Below are positions 1 through 9,853 of a stretch of 64,000 nt of DNA, in pieces. Under the pieces are notes generated by a model that saw nothing but the letters and a program-made list of their open reading frames with translations, was not told the origin of the DNA and searched no databases. Made by a program: the position numbers and the translations under genes. This stretch comes from JBHYDC01 sp051861205 (GTDB lineage: Bacteria > Pseudomonadota > Alphaproteobacteria > Rhizobiales > Pleomorphomonadaceae). Location: positions 36,288-100,287 of the forward strand of contig JBHYDC010000016.1 in assembly GCA_051861205.1 (NCBI GenBank). Reading direction: 5' to 3'. The stretch's first letter is position 1; the number at the start of each line of letters is the position of its first letter.

Positions 1-1
1 T

Positions 2-148
2 GAACTCATGTCCATATTGGGACGAGACACTCATGACAGCATGAAAGGTCGCCGAATTGGTGGCCGCTTTGCTGGCGTGTTCGACGTCGGACCCGAATTC
101 TTTGAACCGCTTCCCGAAAAGGACCTGAAGGCCTGGGAAGGCGAATGA
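2..148 (+). CDS. type II antitoxin, Phd/VapB-like, C-terminal fragment
   Basis: The frame is open from the window edge to a TGA at 146-148 and encodes 48 residues ending in a segment around GPEFFEPLPEKDLKAWEG. That ending resembles the C-terminal tail of Phd/YefM- and VapB-type antitoxins, which folds onto and neutralises the partner toxin. The DNA-binding N-terminus lies outside the window. The stop codon overlaps the ATG of the following PIN-domain gene (ATGA), the tight coupling normal for antitoxin-toxin pairs. The neighbour supports the call as much as the sequence does. Confidence 0.6.
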   Translation, partial: ELMSILGRDTHDSMKGRRIGGRFAGVFDVGPEFFEPLPEKDLKAWEGE

Positions 149-531
149 AGTTTTTGCTCGATTCCCATGCCTACCTGTTTTGGCTGACAAAGCCTTCTCG
201 CTTATCGCCTGCCGCACGCGAGGCAATCGAAGCTCAAGTCGATACGATCTATGTCAGCGCAATAACCGCATTTGAAATCGGCTTTAAGTTCAGGTTGGGT
301 AAGCTGCCGGAGGCCTTCGCGGTTGCTTCCTACACCCAAGCTATACTTCAGCTTGAAGGCTTTATTGAACTGCCGATTTCGCTTGAAAACTGCGAACTTG
401 CCGCAGCATTTATATCTCCCCACCGCGACCCATTCGACCGCATGCTCGCCGCCCAATCCATCATCGGCGACCTCACCCTCATCTCCAGCGACACCGCCAT
501 GGACCAGTTCGGCGCGCGCCGTTTGTGGTGA
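145..531 (+). CDS. PIN-domain toxin, VapC-like ribonuclease
   Basis: A 128-residue protein of normal VapC/PIN length. The acidic residues expected to bind the catalytic metal are visible: D6 in the N-terminal KFLLDSHAYLFW strand, E44 in AFEIGFKF, D95/D98 in DPFDRMLAAQ, and D116 in LISSD. PIN toxins of this type are Mg-dependent ribonucleases that stop translation when the antitoxin is degraded. Its start overlaps the antitoxin stop by four bases, so the two are probably translated together. All PIN acidic positions are present, so it is probably intact. Its RNA target cannot be read from sequence. Confidence 0.85.
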   Translation: MKFLLDSHAYLFWLTKPSRLSPAAREAIEAQVDTIYVSAITAFEIGFKFRLGKLPEAFAVASYTQAILQLEGFIELPISLENCELAAAFISPHRDPFDRMLAAQSIIGDLTLISSDTAMDQFGARRLW

Positions 532-676
532 TCGCACTCCGCCTCACCCCCGTCCGCGATACCCCGGCACGCCTTGTTCCGGCACCCAAGCGCCCTTCGG
601 CGCGTGGCCCGTCGCTCAGAACACATCAATCGGGATCCCGCCGCTGCGGGTTCCAACCCCTCCGACGGAGCCCCCC

Positions 677-1615
677 GTGGTCGACCCCAGCCAACTCGGC
701 GACATCCTCGCGCGCATCCACCGCGATCTCGCCCCGCTGACCGCCAAGGGCAAGCCCGCGACCTACATCCCCGAGCTTGCCAAGGTCGACCCATCCCGCT
801 TTGGCATCGCCGTCGCGCTTATCGATGGCACGGTCCACACCGTGGGCGATGCCGCCGAGCCTTTTTCCATCCAGAGCATATCGAAGATTTTCGGCCTCAC
901 CCTCGCGCTCGGCCGGGTGGGGGAGGGGCTGTGGGCCCGCGTCGGCCGCGAACCCTCCGGCTCCCGCTTCAACTCGATCGTCCAGCTCGAACAGGAGCAC
1001 GGCCGCCCCCGCAATCCCTTCATCAACGCCGGCGCCATCGTCGTCACCGACGTGATCGCAGAGGGCCATGAGCCGCGCGAAACCCTTGGCGAACTCGTCA
1101 CCTTCGTCCGCTTCCTGTCCGGCGCCGCCGATATCGTGATCGACAGCGCCGTTGCCGCGTCGGAAAAGTCCACCGGCCACGCCAATTTCGCGCTCGCCCA
1201 TTTCCTCAAAGCGCACGGCAATCTCACCGGCGCGCCGGAGCGTGTTCTCGGTGTCTATTTCCACCAGTGCGCGCTCGCCATGAGCTGCGCGCAGCTTGCC
1301 CGCGCCGGCTTGTTTCTCGCCTCCGCCGGCCGCAACCCCGTCACCCGCTACACCATCGTCTCGCCGCTGCGCGCCCGCCGCATCAACGCGCTGATGATGA
1401 GCTGCGGCCTTTATGACGCCTCCGGCGACTTCGCCTTTCGCGTCGGTCTGCCCGCCAAAAGCGGCGTCGGCGGCGGCATTCTCGCCATCGTTCCAGGCGT
1501 TGGCACCATTGCCGTCTGGTCGCCGGGGCTGGACGCGACCGGCAGTTCGCTTGTCGGCACGCTGGCATTGGAACAGCTGGCGGCGGCCATGAATTGGTCT
1601 GTATTCTCAGGCTGA
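677..1615 (+). CDS. glsA: glutaminase (L-glutamine amidohydrolase)
   Basis: Hydrolyses glutamine to glutamate and ammonia in the cytoplasm. The protein has the serine-dependent, beta-lactamase-like glutaminase fold. The catalytic SxxK motif is S67-I-S-K70, followed by the family block NPFINAGAIVV and a C-terminal KSGVGGGI segment. A longer open frame begins at 272, but the stretch before 677 has no glutaminase similarity and overlaps the toxin gene. The GTG at 677 has a GGAG at 667-670 and gives 312 residues, the usual family length (about 305-310). It stands alone between the toxin and enolase. Confidence 0.9.
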   Translation: MVDPSQLGDILARIHRDLAPLTAKGKPATYIPELAKVDPSRFGIAVALIDGTVHTVGDAAEPFSIQSISKIFGLTLALGRVGEGLWARVGREPSGSRFNSIVQLEQEHGRPRNPFINAGAIVVTDVIAEGHEPRETLGELVTFVRFLSGAADIVIDSAVAASEKSTGHANFALAHFLKAHGNLTGAPERVLGVYFHQCALAMSCAQLARAGLFLASAGRNPVTRYTIVSPLRARRINALMMSCGLYDASGDFAFRVGLPAKSGVGGGILAIVPGVGTIAVWSPGLDATGSSLVGTLALEQLAAAMNWSVFSG

Positions 1616-1638
1616 TCGCCGCGCAGCGTGCGCCGCTC

Positions 1639-1667
1639 TTTGCAGCGTCACACTCCTCGTCTATAGA
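1639..1667 (+). promoter_or_regulatory. predicted sigma-70 promoter for eno
   Basis: TTTGCA at 1639-1644 and TATAGA at 1662-1667 are separated by 17 bases, giving a leader of about 40 bases before eno. This is a pattern match by eye without experimental support. Confidence 0.45.
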
Positions 1668-1712
1668 ACGCGCCATGCAACCAAGAGATAGCTTGCCAAG
1701 CAGGAGCCTCCC

Positions 1713-2987
<1,275 letters not shown>

Positions 2988-3056
2988 CGATTAACCCAAG
3001 TATTGTCGGTAGATCCCGGACTGCGGGGTCTACCGATAAATGTGTTGAAATTGAAA

Positions 3057-3761
3057 TCAGGTCGGTTGAGCTTTTTGGAGAACTTCCCTGCAAATATTCT
3101 CCATCTTAGCGACACTTTCTTCAATCTCACCACGAATGTGATCAGTTTCTCCGTCACCCCAACCAATATCATTTTCGTATTTTTGCCTCTTTTCATTCGA
3201 TAGATTGGAATTCTGAAGTAAAAAATGTGTTGAATTAAAAACTGTATTATATGATACAACAAAAACTTGAAACAGCTTGTCGCTTTCCTTCCCAAATGAA
3301 TACGCAAATGCAAACCTGCGAGCATTAAGCTCCTTCAAAAATCCAAGTTCTTTGTTGAGTCTCTCCAGCGGAGCATAGATTGCATCTTTGGAATTATCGT
3401 CCTGTTCAGCCTCCTGTTTGGGTCGGCTGCTGCCTTCCCCGGCAAAACTGAACGGTTGGCGGGCTGACTGGAACAATGCTGCTGCCTTGTAGAAATCCGC
3501 TAGAACCTGTTCGGCTAAGTCGTTTTTGCGTTTCCAATCCGCCATTTCACGATCATGCGCAAATTTTCGCTTAGCAAGATCTATGTCCACATCTGCTTTT
3601 TTATTTGCTAGTTCAATATCAGTTTCATGCCTTTTATCATGTATGTCGAGTAATGTCCTTCGATTCAACATCATCCCAACTATACTTACTATGCTAGAAA
3701 CTAACGCTGCCGCAACGGCTGGTCCGATGAGTGAGCGCCCATGGGTCAAAAGCCATTCCAT
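3057..3761 (-). CDS. hypothetical membrane-anchored coiled-coil protein
   Basis: I do not recognise a family. The 234-residue product begins with one hydrophobic segment (about residues 12-30, PAVAAALVSSIVSIVGMML). A long charged, heptad-like helix follows (about 33-75, rich in K/R/D/E with repeated DIELANKKAD-like units), then a mostly polar C-terminal half. This suggests a bitopic inner-membrane protein with a cytoplasmic coiled coil. The gene is clearly richer in A+T than eno or the genes after it and lies on the opposite strand, which suggests horizontal acquisition. Confidence 0.6.
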   Translation of the reverse strand: MEWLLTHGRSLIGPAVAAALVSSIVSIVGMMLNRRTLLDIHDKRHETDIELANKKADVDIDLAKRKFAHDREMADWKRKNDLAEQVLADFYKAAALFQSARQPFSFAGEGSSRPKQEAEQDDNSKDAIYAPLERLNKELGFLKELNARRFAFAYSFGKESDKLFQVFVVSYNTVFNSTHFLLQNSNLSNEKRQKYENDIGWGDGETDHIRGEIEESVAKMENICREVLQKAQPT

Positions 3762-3870
3762 AGTGGAATCCGATCGGCAATTGGTCAGGAGTTACGGAGC
3801 ATGCCACGGCCCTATGATTGTTATCAATGCGAATGGCCTGCGAACGTCGAAATAGACAATCAGTCAAAAT

Positions 3871-3899
3871 TTGACAAACCGTCCAAACCCCTGTTACCC
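3871..3899 (+). promoter_or_regulatory. predicted sigma-70 promoter for the YheO-like regulator
   Basis: A perfect TTGACA at 3871-3876 is followed after 17 bases by a weak TTACCC at 3894-3899. Transcription would begin about 3906, essentially at the ATG (3908), so the message may be leaderless. No Shine-Dalgarno sequence is visible before that ATG, which fits. Confidence 0.4.
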
Positions 3900-3907
3900 C
3901 TCACTTC

Positions 3908-4555
3908 ATGTCCGCCGTCCTAAACCGCTACATCCCCATCGCCGATGCCGTCGCCCTCCTTCTCGCGCCCCAAGCGGAGGTCGTCGTCCACAATCTCGAT
4001 ACCCAGCAGATCCACTACATCGCCAACGCCTTCTCCAAACGCCGCCCCGGCGACCCATCGCTCACCGAGGCCGGCCCGGAGCTCGACCTTTCCGACGATG
4101 TCATCGGCCCCTATCCCAAGACGAACGTCGACGGTCGGCGCCTGAAATCCATCACCACCGTCCTGCGCGACGACGCCGGCCGCTCCGTCGGCCTTCTCTG
4201 CATCAATCTCGACGTCGAGGCCTTCTCAAAGCTCGCCGACCATATCCAAGCCCTCATCGCGATCCCCGTCCATGAGCCGAAACCCGCCCTCCTGTTCGAC
4301 GGCGATTGGCGCGAGCACGTCAATGGACTTGTCGCCCGCTTCCTGAACCAGCGCCGCGCCACACTTTCCGGCCTCACAAGCGCCGATCGCGACGACCTTC
4401 TCGCCGCGCTCCACGCCGAGGGCATCTTCGAAATCCGCAATGTGACGCCCTATGTGGCCGACGTTCTCGGCCTCTCCCGCGCCACGATCTACAACCGCCT
4501 CGGTGCCATCCGCCGCTCGCGCGCCGCAGACCTACCAGCGAGTTTATCCCTATGA
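3908..4555 (+). CDS. YheO/DauR-type PAS-HTH transcriptional regulator
   Basis: A 215-residue protein with an N-terminal YheO-like PAS domain (about residues 5-115, starting NRYIPIADAVALLLAPQAEVVVHNLD and including the DDAGRSVGLLCINLD strand). The C-terminal helix-turn-helix (about 165-205) ends in YVADVLGLSRATIYNRLGAIR. Known relatives include DauR, which controls D-arginine catabolism. The stop overlaps the ATG of the aminotransferase (ATGA), so regulator and enzyme are one translational unit. The regulator therefore probably senses a substrate or product of that enzyme (inference). Confidence 0.85.
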   Translation: MSAVLNRYIPIADAVALLLAPQAEVVVHNLDTQQIHYIANAFSKRRPGDPSLTEAGPELDLSDDVIGPYPKTNVDGRRLKSITTVLRDDAGRSVGLLCINLDVEAFSKLADHIQALIAIPVHEPKPALLFDGDWREHVNGLVARFLNQRRATLSGLTSADRDDLLAALHAEGIFEIRNVTPYVADVLGLSRATIYNRLGAIRRSRAADLPASLSL

Positions 4556-5691
4556 AATCAAAGCTGCGCGACTTCGCCCTGGAAGTTCATTTCTCCCGCT
4601 GGGAATTTGCCGCCAAGTATAACCTCACTGGCTCCGATGCCGAAAACATGCGGATGAACGAACTCCTCGATCTCGCCTCCGAGAAAGACCGCGCCGCCTT
4701 CAACACCGTCGGCCTCGGCTACACCGAGACCTTCGGCGCTCCCGCGCTGCGCCAAGAAATTGCCGGGACTTACGACACCGTCCAGCCGGAGCATCTTTGC
4801 TGTTTTGCCGGCGCGGAAGAGGCGATCTACATCGTCAACACGGTTCTCCTCGAACCGGACGACCACGCCATCGTCATCACGCCCAACTATCAGGCCGCCG
4901 AATCCATTCCCTTGTCGATCTGCGCCGTCACCGGCGTGCCGCTCGATATCGACACCGGCTGGGGCCTCGATATCGAGGCGTTCAAGGCCGCGATCCGCCC
5001 CAATACCAAGCTCGTGTCGATCAACTTTCCGAACAATCCCACCGGCAAGATCATCCCCCGCGCTACCTTGGATGCGATCGTCGATCTCTGCCGAAGCCGC
5101 GGCATTTGGCTCTTCAGCGACGAGGTCTACCGACTTCTTGAGCGAGACCCCGTCCTCCGCCTGCCGCAGGTCGCCGACATCTACGAGCGCGGGATTTCCC
5201 TCAACGTTATGTCTAAGGCCTATGGTTTGCCGGGCCTCCGGATCGGCTGGCTCGCCTGCAAGGACCGCGACATGCTGGTCCGCTTCGAGCGCTACAAGCA
5301 CTACCTCTCCATCTGCAATTCCGCCCCCTCCGAGATTCTGGCCCGCATCGCGCTGAAGGCCCGCGACACCATCCTCGCCAAAAACCGCGCCGTCATCGCC
5401 GCCAACCTCATTGCGCTCGACGCCTTCTTCGCAGACTTCCCGGCCCTGTTCGATTGGAAGGTGCCGTCCGGCGGCTGCGTCGGTTTCATCGGCTATCGCG
5501 GCGACGACGGCGTTGAAACCTTCACGCGCCGCTTGGTGGAAGAGGCGGGCGTCCTCCTCCTGCCCGCCAGCGTCTACCGGTCCGATCTGAACCCCGTGCC
5601 CGCCGATTGCTTCCGCATCGGCTTTGGCCGTTCGCATGTGCCCGAAGCCCTCGTCGTCCTGCGAAACTGGCTCCAGCGCAACTCGCCCTAA
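4552..5691 (+). CDS. PLP-dependent class I/II aminotransferase
   Basis: A 379-residue fold-type I aminotransferase. Visible are the GLGYTETFGAPALRQEIA N-terminal block, NFPNNPTGKI (PLP-phosphate and ring contacts), SDEVYRLLE with the PLP-binding aspartate, NVMSKAYGLPGLRIGWLA with the Schiff-base lysine, and the C-terminal FRIGFGRS arginine for the substrate carboxylate. A longer open frame exists upstream, but the ATG at 4552 overlapping the regulator stop gives the expected length. The substrate is unknown. The coupled DauR-like regulator hints at a basic or D-amino acid route, but this is not shown by residues. Confidence 0.85.
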   Translation: MKSKLRDFALEVHFSRWEFAAKYNLTGSDAENMRMNELLDLASEKDRAAFNTVGLGYTETFGAPALRQEIAGTYDTVQPEHLCCFAGAEEAIYIVNTVLLEPDDHAIVITPNYQAAESIPLSICAVTGVPLDIDTGWGLDIEAFKAAIRPNTKLVSINFPNNPTGKIIPRATLDAIVDLCRSRGIWLFSDEVYRLLERDPVLRLPQVADIYERGISLNVMSKAYGLPGLRIGWLACKDRDMLVRFERYKHYLSICNSAPSEILARIALKARDTILAKNRAVIAANLIALDAFFADFPALFDWKVPSGGCVGFIGYRGDDGVETFTRRLVEEAGVLLLPASVYRSDLNPVPADCFRIGFGRSHVPEALVVLRNWLQRNSP

Positions 5692-5819
5692 GCACCGCCG
5701 CCGTGGGATAACCCTCGCCGAACCGCTCCGCCGCGTCACACGGGCCGCCCGCTCCTCTGGCGAAAGGGGCCGGCGAAGTCTACGTTTGCACGGTCCCGAA
5801 TCATAAACCGAGCCGCCCT

Positions 5820-7646
5820 TTGTCCGCGCTTCCCGCTTTCGACACGCCTGCCCGCGCCATCCTCGGCGTTACCGCGTCCGTGTCCGATCGCTTCTGGCTC
5901 GACCGGATCGATGCCGTCCGCGCCCCCGTCGCGCTCGCCATCGCCCAGCGCCACGGCCTTCCCGAAGTTGTCGCCCGCGTCCTCGCCGGGCGCGATGTGA
6001 CCTGTGATGACGCTCCGGGCTACCTCGATCCCAGCCTCAAAGCCCTGATGCCGGATCCCTCGGCCCTCACCGAGATGGATGCCGCCGCCGCCCGCATCGC
6101 CGATGCCGTGGAGCGGGGCGAGCGCATCGCCATCTTCGGCGATTACGACGTGGACGGCGCCACGTCCTCGGCCCTTCTCGGCCGCTTCCTTCAAGCCCAG
6201 GGCCTCGATCCCGCCGTCTATATCCCCGACCGGCTGATCGACGGCTACGGCCCGAACCCCCGCGCCATCGCCGATCTTGCCGCCGCCGGCGCCACGCTGC
6301 TGGTCACGCTCGATTGCGGCACCCAGTCGTTCGAGGCGTTCGAAGCCGCCGCCCGCGCCGGGCTCGACGTCGTGACGCTCGACCACCATCAAGCCGGCCT
6401 CGAACTCCCCCGCATCGCCGCTCTCGTCAATCCGAACCGGCAGGACGATCTTTCCGGCCAGGGCCACCTCGCCGCCGTCGGCGTCACCTTCCTCAGTGTC
6501 GTCGCGATCAACCGCGAGCTTCGCCGCCGGGGCTGGTACAAACGCCGCGCGCAGGCCGAGCCGGATCTCCTCGCGCTGCTCGATCTCGTCGCGCTCGGCA
6601 CCGTTTGCGATGTCGTGCCCCTCATCGGCCTCAACCGCGCCTTCGTCGCCAAGGGTTTGGTTGCCATGCGCGCACGGGCGAATCGCGGCCTTGCCGCGCT
6701 TGGCGATGTCACCCGCCTGTCCGGCCCGCCGACGCCCTATCACCTCGGCTTCATGCTCGGCCCGCGCATCAATGCCGGCGGCCGCATCGGCGATGCCGCA
6801 CTCGGCGCGCGCCTTTTGATGTGCACCGATCCGGTCGAGGCCGGGCGCATCGCCGCTGAACTCGATCGCTTGAACAAAGAGCGGCAAGCCCTTGAAATTC
6901 AAGCGCTCGATGAAGCCGAAGCTATGGTCGCCGGTCCGCTCGCGTCAAGCGATCCAGCCGTCCTCGTGGTCGCATCCGCGAATTGGCATCGCGGCATCGT
7001 CGGCCTCGTCGCGGCTCGCCTGAAAGAGCGTCACAACCGACCCGCCATCGCTATCGCGCTGGATGCGGACGGCACCGGCACCGGTTCCTGCCGCTCCATT
7101 TCCGGCGTCGATCTCGGTTCCGTCGTGCGCGCCGCCGTCGATCACGGGCTGATCGTGAAGGGCGGCGGGCACGCCATGGCCGCCGGGCTCACCGTCCGCG
7201 CCGCCGCCATTCCCGCGTTTGAGGCCTTCGTGGACGCCCGCGTCCGCTCCGGCGTCGCCGCCGCCCGCGAAATCCGCACGCTCTCCATCGATGCCGCCAT
7301 CACCGCCGGCGGCGCCACCATCGACCTCGTCGAAACCATCGAGCGGGCAGGGCCCTTTGGCGCCGGCCAGCCCGATCCCGTCGTCGTACTTCCCGCGCAC
7401 CGCGTGGTTTATGCCGAGATCGCCGGCCAAGGCCACGTCCGCCTCACGCTCGCCTCGTCGGACGGTTCGCGCATCAAAGCCATGGCCTTCCGCGCCGCCG
7501 ACCGCCCCCTCGGCGAGTTCCTCCTGAAAACCCGCGACCGCCCCATCCACATCGCCGGCGTTCTCAGCCTCGACCATTGGCAGGGCGAGCCAAAAGTCCA
7601 GCTCCGCGTGCTCGATGCCGCCGATCCCGGACGGGGAAGGGGGTAG
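5820..7646 (+). CDS. recJ: single-stranded-DNA-specific exonuclease RecJ
   Basis: A 5'-3' exonuclease for single-stranded DNA in recombination and mismatch or base-excision repair. The 608 residues carry the DHH phosphoesterase motifs: IFGDYDVDGATSSALL, TLDCGTQ, TLDHHQA, and the DHHA1 motif GGGHAMAAGL, followed by a C-terminal OB-like domain (PVVVLPAHRVVYAEI onward). The start is taken as TTG at 5820 because the family N-terminus (FDTPARAILGVTAS-SDRFWLDRID) begins right after it. No strong ribosome-binding site is seen, so the start is less certain than the gene. It converges on the glycosyltransferase, five bases away. Confidence 0.93.
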   Translation: MSALPAFDTPARAILGVTASVSDRFWLDRIDAVRAPVALAIAQRHGLPEVVARVLAGRDVTCDDAPGYLDPSLKALMPDPSALTEMDAAAARIADAVERGERIAIFGDYDVDGATSSALLGRFLQAQGLDPAVYIPDRLIDGYGPNPRAIADLAAAGATLLVTLDCGTQSFEAFEAAARAGLDVVTLDHHQAGLELPRIAALVNPNRQDDLSGQGHLAAVGVTFLSVVAINRELRRRGWYKRRAQAEPDLLALLDLVALGTVCDVVPLIGLNRAFVAKGLVAMRARANRGLAALGDVTRLSGPPTPYHLGFMLGPRINAGGRIGDAALGARLLMCTDPVEAGRIAAELDRLNKERQALEIQALDEAEAMVAGPLASSDPAVLVVASANWHRGIVGLVAARLKERHNRPAIAIALDADGTGTGSCRSISGVDLGSVVRAAVDHGLIVKGGGHAMAAGLTVRAAAIPAFEAFVDARVRSGVAAAREIRTLSIDAAITAGGATIDLVETIERAGPFGAGQPDPVVVLPAHRVVYAEIAGQGHVRLTLASSDGSRIKAMAFRAADRPLGEFLLKTRDRPIHIAGVLSLDHWQGEPKVQLRVLDAADPGRGRG

Positions 7647-7651
7647 GCTCC

Positions 7652-9409
7652 TCAAATCCGGCGGAGCCTATCCTTGATCGATGCCGTTGCGCGGCGCACC
7701 AGGCCGGACAGAACGGTCTCGCGCCAAGGCGTCTCGTTGCGGTATTTCCAGTATAGATCGCGCAACGGATGCCGGCATTTCGCCTGCCACGGCTTCTTTC
7801 TATCTGTGAAATGAATAATGCCTGGCGATTTCACCGCTTCAAACGCTTCGTCCCAGCTATAAGCGGGATCGAGCCCATTGGGCAGAAACAACCGTGTGTT
7901 GGCGTTCCACCTGAGTGGGAGTATATATGTATTGTCGCAGAAAATCAGATTGAGAATATCCTGATCTTGCAGCGCTATGTATTCCGAATTTTCTCGGAAA
8001 GCTCTGATCACGCACTCGTGGAAGTTCATTGTCCGTATGGCATCGAGATCAAATATTGCCACGCCTGCATTGAAATAAGTATGTGTCAAAGGCAGCCTTA
8101 AGCGCCGGGCTTGGGTCACTCCGCCTTCGTCGGCACACGCTGCGATGGGTTTGCCGTTCAGGTCCACGTTCCACAGATCAACAAGTGAGTCCGCGACGAT
8201 CGTATCGGCGTCAATATAGATCACCTTCTTGACGTCAGCAGGCAGTACGTCATGCATGATCAGTCGAAAGTAGGTTTCGATAGAGATATGGTCTCTGTTC
8301 AAGGGCAACCATGCGATTTTTTCGCCTGTTACCTTGATAAAGACGATCTCGACACAACCGGATTTTGCAACGCTGGCAAGCTTATCCTGGTCGAACTTGC
8401 TCAAACCGCCGCTGTGTAAAATAAAGACGCGTAGCCGATCTGCTTCCGGCGACATCTTGATTGCAGATCGGATCGTTACTGCCGCGTGGGGCACGTAATT
8501 CGCGTCGATGGCGAAAACCACGTTGATTTTTTCACGTTCCGCGCTCTCTCGGCACTTTGCCTCCTTGGCATTCTCCCGCCGAATGATCGTATCCCGAATG
8601 GCCGCGACCGGTATGGGAGAGGGCGGGATGAGGCCCACGACGAGGGGTTTCGATGTTACTTTTGCACCCAGCACTTGTTTTGCATAGCTGACATAGACAT
8701 TCGCCAATCGCTCCGCAATAAAACCCCAGATGCGTCGCTGGTAAGGATCGTATCCGATGATATCGATCTGTCGTTCTGCGGCTTCCAAAACGTTGAAAAG
8801 CCATTCTGCGTAGGGCAAAAACAGATTTTTACGCATTACCATGATATTCCCGAAAAAGGCGTGCCTGTTCGTCATGACCTGTGTCATGAATGGCGTCATT
8901 TCCGGGGTTATGTCTCGTATGATATCCTCGACGATATCGATGTCGCGTGAGAAATGCTCTCGTGCGTACATATCATAATTCGTCATCGCCTTCGCCGGCA
9001 CTCCGATTGGGTGCACATTCCAAACAGGCGATGTAATTATGTCATATGATTTGCATTCTTCCAGAATTCGGTTGTCGTTCCATCCGAATTTTTTGTGCCC
9101 ATGAGATGAAATGTCTAAAAAATGGCGCTGCTTTTGCTTTTTGTTCTCTGCGAAATTGAGGATTCTTCGGTAATGCATCAATCCATAGTGGTCGGCCTCA
9201 ACATTTTTCCACATCCAATATAAAGCGGTGAGTTCGCACCAATTTGTGTTCTTATGTGAAATGTTATCACCTGTGTTATCGCCTATCATTGCGTCTAACG
9301 ACTTCGATGAAATACCCCGTCCAACTTGAATCGGCGTCAGATACTTCGTACGAACGATGGGTGATGCCTTATGGTAGCAAACAGCAATGAAAACTTGCTT
9401 TTTTAGCAT
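7652..9409 (-). CDS. two-domain DUF4422 - GT8 glycosyltransferase
   Basis: A 585-residue protein. About residues 1-250 resemble DUF4422, found in capsule and lipopolysaccharide glycosyltransferases (HYGLMHYRRILNF, NIMVMRKNLFLPYAEWLF). About residues 295-560 form a GT8 domain: VVFAIDANYVPHAAVTIRS, the DxD motif in YIDADTIVADSLVDLWNVDL, YFNAGVAIFDL and a C-terminal IIHFTDRKKPW. It probably adds a hexose to a surface glycan. The DNA is visibly more A+T-rich than recJ and clpP on either side, and no other glycan genes adjoin it, which suggests acquired DNA. Confidence 0.8.
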   Translation of the reverse strand: MLKKQVFIAVCYHKASPIVRTKYLTPIQVGRGISSKSLDAMIGDNTGDNISHKNTNWCELTALYWMWKNVEADHYGLMHYRRILNFAENKKQKQRHFLDISSHGHKKFGWNDNRILEECKSYDIITSPVWNVHPIGVPAKAMTNYDMYAREHFSRDIDIVEDIIRDITPEMTPFMTQVMTNRHAFFGNIMVMRKNLFLPYAEWLFNVLEAAERQIDIIGYDPYQRRIWGFIAERLANVYVSYAKQVLGAKVTSKPLVVGLIPPSPIPVAAIRDTIIRRENAKEAKCRESAEREKINVVFAIDANYVPHAAVTIRSAIKMSPEADRLRVFILHSGGLSKFDQDKLASVAKSGCVEIVFIKVTGEKIAWLPLNRDHISIETYFRLIMHDVLPADVKKVIYIDADTIVADSLVDLWNVDLNGKPIAACADEGGVTQARRLRLPLTHTYFNAGVAIFDLDAIRTMNFHECVIRAFRENSEYIALQDQDILNLIFCDNTYILPLRWNANTRLFLPNGLDPAYSWDEAFEAVKSPGIIHFTDRKKPWQAKCRHPLRDLYWKYRNETPWRETVLSGLVRRATASIKDRLRRI

Positions 9410-9853
9410 TGAAAATCAAACCATCAACTAGAGAAATACAGACGGTAAACCAAGGGAGCCATAAGCGACGTAGGTTGCCCACCTCATTGCGCGGATCAAA
9501 TGATTCATTGTTCAATCGGCCAATAAGGGCAAAAAAATATATAAAATTATATTTAATCCTGTCTACCCGCTTTCCGGCACGCGGGGGCGGCATTTTCCTT
9601 TTCGTCTCCCCGAAGCCCGGAGTTTGCCCAAACTTGCCACGTTCCGTTCACGAGTTTGTCACGACAGGGTGCGCTTTCCGCCACATCACCCACTTTCCGA
9701 TCCCGCATGCACGCAATATTTAAGCCCTTGGAGTAGCCAAGGGGGGGCGCGGGATGTAACGATCCCTGTCAACCGATTTGCCGAACGCCGGTAGCCGAGC
9801 TTCCAGATGGAGCCGGTTGCTTGGGCGTTGAGGGCTGAGCGCCGAGAGGACGA
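9410..9853. other. gene-free region upstream of clpP
   Basis: This 444-base gap holds the divergent upstream regions of the glycosyltransferase (minus) and clpP (plus). It contains an A+T-rich tract around 9527-9560 and a hairpin CCCTTGG/CCAAGGG at 9725-9731 and 9737-9743 with a five-base loop. No convincing gene or consensus promoter was found. Confidence 0.5.
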
